NCBI RefSeq assembly: GCF_938045465.1
Contig: NZ_CALIBF010000189.1
Location: 1 to 8,941 of the forward strand
Direction of reading: 5' to 3'
Origin: an uncultured Campylobacter sp.
GTDB lineage: Bacteria; Campylobacterota; Campylobacteria; Campylobacterales; Campylobacteraceae
Length of the DNA stretch: 8,941 nucleotides
The position numbers and the translations under genes are program-made. The notes below the pieces were generated by a model that was not told where the DNA came from, did no database searches, and saw nothing but the letters and a program-made list of their open reading frames with translations. Position 1 is the stretch's first letter. Each line of letters begins with the position of its first letter. Below, in pieces: positions 6,283-8,941 of this stretch.

Positions 6283-7654
6283 CGCTCTCACCTTTTTTGC
6301 GCGGCAGCAGCACTAGCGGACTTCCCGAAAGAGCGAAGCTCGCGCGCAGCCTGTTCATCAAATAGCGCTTGTAGCTAAAATGTAGCGCTTGCGGGCGGTT
6401 CATCACAAGAGCGATCTTCGGCGGCGCAAAGCCGATCTGCGCGGCGTAGTAAATTTTAACCGATTTGCCCCGCTCGCGAGGTATCGGATGCGCCTTTATC
6501 GCGACTTCTACCGCTTCATTGATCCTTGCGGTGCCGAGCTTGCGAGTGAAATTTGAATAAACCTCCAAAATGAGCGGGTAAATTTTATGGATCCGCTTCC
6601 TGTCCGTCGCGCTGACGCTGATGATCGGCGCGTAGGAAAGAAATTTAAACCTATCGCGCAAATCGCGGCAAAACTCGTCGTAATCGCGCTCGCAAAGATC
6701 CCATTTGTTTAAAATTATGATTAGACCTAGTTCAAATTTAGCCGCAAGCCCCGCGATGCGCTCGTCCAGCTCGTTTAGCGGCTCGCTTGCGTCAAGCACC
6801 AAAAGCGCGATGTCAGAGCTTTGCAAGATTTTTTCGGTGCGATTTAGCGCGAAACGCTCGATGCCCTCGATCTTGCCGCGGCGGCGAATGCCCGCCGTGT
6901 CGATAAACTCGAGCGTGCGCCCCTCAAATTCCGTGCTTTCGTTCACCGGATCGATCGTCGTGCCCGCATAATCGCTCACGACCGAGCGCTGCGAGCCCAC
7001 AAGCGCGTTTAGAAGGCTTGATTTACCGACATTTACCCGCCCGATGATACCCACGCCGATGGTTTTACTGGCGTAAAATTCCTCGTCGCGCCCCTCTTTC
7101 GGCTCGCCCTCGTCGTTAAAGCCCTCTATAAAATCATCAAAAATTTCATCCTCGTCCTGCTGCGCGGGCGCAGGGTCCAAAAAGCCGTAGATCCACTCTT
7201 TGAGCTCGTCGATGCCGCTGTTGTGAGAAACGGAGATCGGGAAAAATTTAACGCCGAATTCGTTAAACTCCCAGCTGCGCTCCTCGTCGCGCTTGCCGTC
7301 GATCTTATTGACCGCCAGGGCGATGGGCTTACCGAGCTTTTGCAGCGAGAAAAATATCCGCCGCTCATCATCGCTCGGAAGCAGCTTGCCGTCCGTCATA
7401 AAGATTATCAAATCCGCGCTCTTTGCCTCGCTTAGCGTCTTAGCCTGCACGCGCGCAAACAGCTCGGAGGCGTCGTCTAAGCCGCCAGAATCGATCACGC
7501 GCACGCGACGATCGAAAATTTCGGCTTCGGCTCTATTGGTATCGCGCGTCGTACCCGCAACGTCGCTCGTGATGGCGATGCGAGCGCCTGCTAGGCGGTT
7601 AAAAAGGCTCGACTTGCCGACGTTGGGGCGCCCGATGATGATCAAACTTTTCAC
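6269..7654 (-). CDS. der: Ribosome biogenesis GTPase Der (EngA)
   Basis: Der is an essential double-GTPase needed for maturation of the 50S ribosomal subunit. With the GTG start at 7652-7654 it has 461 aa, close to the C. jejuni protein. Domain 1 shows GRPNVGKS at 8-15, GTTRD at 34-38, DSGG at 55-58 and NKID at 116-119. Domain 2 shows GRVNVGKS at 205-212, GTT at 231-233, DTAG at 252-255 and NKWD at 316-319. A KH-like domain fills about 370-450. Between the G domains lies a strongly acidic linker (about 165-193). The GTG is chosen because AAGGAC precedes it, MKSLIIIGRPN matches the family start, and a TATAAT promoter lies inside the longer frame from 7741. Der heads the operon, and its 3' end overlaps aroK by 14 nt. 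Confidence 0.97.
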   Translation of the reverse strand: MKSLIIIGRPNVGKSSLFNRLAGARIAITSDVAGTTRDTNRAEAEIFDRRVRVIDSGGLDDASELFARVQAKTLSEAKSADLIIFMTDGKLLPSDDERRIFFSLQKLGKPIALAVNKIDGKRDEERSWEFNEFGVKFFPISVSHNSGIDELKEWIYGFLDPAPAQQDEDEIFDDFIEGFNDEGEPKEGRDEEFYASKTIGVGIIGRVNVGKSSLLNALVGSQRSVVSDYAGTTIDPVNESTEFEGRTLEFIDTAGIRRRGKIEGIERFALNRTEKILQSSDIALLVLDASEPLNELDERIAGLAAKFELGLIIILNKWDLCERDYDEFCRDLRDRFKFLSYAPIISVSATDRKRIHKIYPLILEVYSNFTRKLGTARINEAVEVAIKAHPIPRERGKSVKIYYAAQIGFAPPKIALVMNRPQALHFSYKRYLMNRLRASFALSGSPLVLLPRKKGESDEER

Positions 7655-7658
7655 GTTC

Positions 7659-7664
7659 GTCCTT
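7659..7664 (-). promoter_or_regulatory. Ribosome binding site of der
   Basis: AAGGAC on the minus strand lies 4 nt before the GTG at 7652-7654. It decides the GTG as start over the frame extension up to 7741, which has no upstream site and would begin ahead of the promoter. Confidence 0.6.
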
Positions 7665-7679
7665 GTAGTTTTTGGCGCG

Positions 7680-7685
7680 ATTATA
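7680..7685 (-). promoter_or_regulatory. Sigma-70 -10 box of the der operon
   Basis: On the minus strand the sequence is TTTTTGGTTATAATCGCG: a perfect TATAAT behind a T-run and G, as in Campylobacter vegetative promoters. Transcription would start near 7673, about 19 nt before the der GTG. It probably serves der, aroK, trpS, the DUF2628-like, ACT and PFL genes and perhaps the AAA ATPase gene. No clear internal promoter or terminator was seen between them. Confidence 0.65.
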
Positions 7686-8097
7686 ACCAAAAATAGATTA
7701 AAGCCAAATTCTACGCGCTCGCTCGCGGAAGGAAGCGGCAAAATTTTATAAAATTTAGGCGCTAAATTTAGCGAAATTTTATCGCAACACTAGCGGGACG
7801 CCGCTCGTAAAAGACACCAAGGCGCGCGATCCATCGCCACGGATGACGCAAAACTGGAGCTACGCGTAAATTTATAAAATTTTAAAACTGAAGCCTGTCC
7901 GCGAAAGCTAGCAACCGAAGCGCGAAACAGACACAACTGCGCGAAAGTATAAAAACCCGCAGCTGCGTAAATTTTGACTATTCCGCGCATACAAGCGCCG
8001 AAGTACAAAACCAAGCCGTCGCGTCCAAACGTGCAAAAGCAGGCGGCGCGGCGAAATATTAAAACGGCGGAAAATTAAAATTTAATCATTATGCGTG
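7686..8097. other. Gene-free divergent spacer
   Basis: This stretch of about 410 nt separates the der promoter from the EamA promoter. No supported gene was found: the only longer frame (minus, 7790-8014) starts with TTG, lacks a ribosome binding site and has an arginine/serine-rich, family-less translation. It contains AT-rich AAATTT/TTTAAA clusters and the element GCGAAA at 7901, 7922 and 7941, spaced about 20 nt. It could be a decayed gene or a regulatory region. Confidence 0.5.
7751..7769. repeat. 8-bp inverted repeat with 3-nt loop
   Basis: AAATTTAG (7751-7758) and CTAAATTT (7762-7769) flank GCG as an exact inverted repeat. The second arm overlaps a further palindrome, GCTAAATTTAGC at 7761-7772. 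It lies 66 nt upstream of the der -10 box. An operator is possible, but such AT palindromes are common in this genome type. Confidence 0.35.
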
Positions 8098-8103
8098 TAT
8101 AAT
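8098..8103 (+). promoter_or_regulatory. Sigma-70 -10 box of the EamA gene pair
   Basis: GCGTGTATAATTCCG contains a perfect TATAAT directly preceded by TG. It lies 22 nt before the ATG at 8126, so the leader would be about 15 nt. The ribosome binding site AAAGGGA at 8115-8121 follows with 4-nt spacing to the start. Confidence 0.6.
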
Positions 8104-8125
8104 TCCGCAAATTTAAAGGGACGCG

Positions 8126-8782
8126 ATGAAATACAACAACTTCTTGCTGCACCATCTAAGCGTGTATTATATGCTGATGGCGTGCTTTTACAACTCTCTT
8201 ACGGGCGTTTTTGCCAAGCTTTTGGGCACGCAAATTTCATCGCTTGAGGTCGTGCTCTTTCGCAATCTGCCGGGACTTTTGATCCTGCTTTATAAAATCA
8301 AGGTTCGTCCCCTCGCGGCGCGCTTCGCAAACAAGGGCGGTCATCCTTTTACGCTCGCGTTTCGCGGCATTATCGGGATTTTGGGGCTGATGGTATTTTT
8401 TTATAACGTCGCCAACATCAGCCTCGGCGAGGCATTTACCTTTCAAAAAACGGCGCCCATTTGGACGGCGATCATCGCGTACTTTACCCTCGGCGAAAAA
8501 TTCGGCGCGATGGGCTGGTTCTCGGTCTGCCTGGGCTTTGTGGGCATCGTTTTGGTAATTCAGCCGCAGTTTGGCTTGCAGCCGAGCGATATTTTTGGAA
8601 TTTTAAGCGGATTATTCGCCGCGACGCGCAAAGCGGGCATAGTAGCTACGATCAGCTACACAGACATCATCTTTTCGACGCTATTTGGGCTGCTGCTAGG
8701 CGACGCCCTGCCCGGTTTCATGGCGCTTTCGGGCATGGCACTCATCATCGTCGCGGGCACACTTGTGGCGAACCGAAAGTAG
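8126..8782 (+). CDS. EamA/DMT-family transporter, internally shortened
   Basis: This inner-membrane protein belongs to the drug/metabolite transporter superfamily; the substrate is unknown. Full-length members have about 290-300 aa, ten helices and two EamA repeats, but this one has 218. The first repeat is intact, with helices at about 14-33, 39-57, 78-95, 103-121 and 129-146, including FRGIIGILGLMVFFYN at 79-94 and the typical AFTFQKTAPIWTAIIAYF at 103-120. The second repeat starts normally (DIFGILSGLFAA, 155-166) and then jumps to TRKAGIVATISYTDIIFSTL at 167-186, which normally sits near helices 9-10. About 80 residues seem deleted in frame at about 8618-8630. The frame stays open, so a protein may be made, but transport is doubtful. 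The ATG has AAAGGGA upstream. A homologous gene starts 6 nt after the stop. Confidence 0.85.
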   Translation: MKYNNFLLHHLSVYYMLMACFYNSLTGVFAKLLGTQISSLEVVLFRNLPGLLILLYKIKVRPLAARFANKGGHPFTLAFRGIIGILGLMVFFYNVANISLGEAFTFQKTAPIWTAIIAYFTLGEKFGAMGWFSVCLGFVGIVLVIQPQFGLQPSDIFGILSGLFAATRKAGIVATISYTDIIFSTLFGLLLGDALPGFMALSGMALIIVAGTLVANRK

Positions 8783-8788
8783 CGTGCG

Positions 8789-8941
8789 ATGAAACAAAAA
8801 TTCTACTCCGCGTTTTGGCTGAAACATCTTGGCGTTTACTATATGCTCGTAGCGAGCTTTTATTTCGCGTTAAACGGCGCGCTAGCCAAGGTCATGGCGG
8901 AGCGGATGAGCAGCGCCGAGATCGTGTTTTTCCGCAACGTC
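8789..8941 (+). CDS. Second EamA/DMT-family transporter (partial, 5' end)
   Basis: The ATG at 8789 opens a frame of 51 codons to the window edge. The translation is homologous to the upstream gene: HLGVYYMLVASFYFALNGAL against its HLSVYYMLMACFYNSLTGVF, with MSSAEIVFFRNV against ISSLEVVLFRNL. About half the aligned residues are identical over ~40 positions. This covers the first helix and the SSxExVxFRN motif that begins helix 2 in this family. It starts 6 nt after the upstream stop with no strong ribosome binding site, so coupled translation from the same promoter is likely. It appears to be a diverged tandem duplicate. Whether it is complete cannot be seen. Confidence 0.9.
   Translation, partial: MKQKFYSAFWLKHLGVYYMLVASFYFALNGALAKVMAERMSSAEIVFFRNV

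Noticed and set aside
6283..6291. GTG start of aroK at 6291
   Set aside because: The ribosome binding site AAGGTGA would overlap this GTG. The ATG at 6282 is correctly spaced and adds no doubtful residues.
5373..6378. Plus-strand frames opposite aroK and the end of der
   Set aside because: They are antisense shadows with arginine/alanine- or phenylalanine/serine-rich translations and no family likeness.
7655..7741. N-terminal extension of Der up to a start at 7741
   Set aside because: It contains the TATAAT promoter and has no ribosome binding site. The family start matches the GTG at 7654.
7790..8014. Minus-strand frame of 74 codons in the spacer
   Set aside because: It starts with TTG, has no ribosome binding site, and its translation resembles no family.
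8237..8446. Minus-strand frame inside the first EamA gene
   Set aside because: It is antisense to a clear membrane protein gene and its translation is charged and family-less.
1..8941. CRISPR arrays, tRNA/rRNA genes, transposase or integrase genes
   Set aside because: No regularly spaced repeats, cloverleaf-like segments or recombinase motifs were found on either strand by eye.

Overview
The window looks like a chromosomal segment of a relatively GC-rich Campylobacter (the C. gracilis / C. showae / C. rectus kind). This is inferred from the frequent AAATTT/TTTAAA words, the Campylobacter-like Der and TrpS proteins, and the der-aroK-trpS order; from memory C. jejuni has der-aroK-trpS-serS. 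No database search was possible.

Right part, minus strand (about 7690 down to 2156): a tightly packed housekeeping operon reads leftward from a TATAAT promoter at 7680-7685. It encodes Der (ribosome-assembly GTPase), AroK (shikimate kinase with an unexpected ~145-residue C-terminal extension), TrpS, a small DUF2628-like membrane protein, an ACT-domain protein (UPF0237 type) and a PFL/UPF0210 (DUF711) protein. Several junctions share one layout: the upstream TAA overlaps or abuts the next Shine-Dalgarno, and 10 nt separate stop and start. The aroK extension carries a fossil of that layout in another frame. It therefore looks like a former separate gene merged with aroK by a frame change.

Left part (about 115 to 2155): 23 nt after the PFL stop, base composition falls sharply (a 60-base sample at 541-600 is 30% GC, one at 2641-2700 is 70%). 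A single gene follows, encoding a 659-aa ABC-type AAA ATPase with a C-terminal TOPRIM/DUF4435-like nuclease domain. The layout resembles OLD-family and PARIS (AriA+AriB) anti-phage proteins. This is the best candidate here for a little-described system: a solo defence-like gene placed as the last cistron of a housekeeping operon. Beyond it are a promoter-like site, an inverted repeat and the first codons of another minus-strand gene with a perfect ribosome binding site.

Far right, plus strand (8098-8941): after a ~410-nt gene-free divergent spacer, two tandem EamA/DMT-family permease genes begin. The first (218 aa) appears to have lost about 80 internal residues in frame; the second runs off the window.
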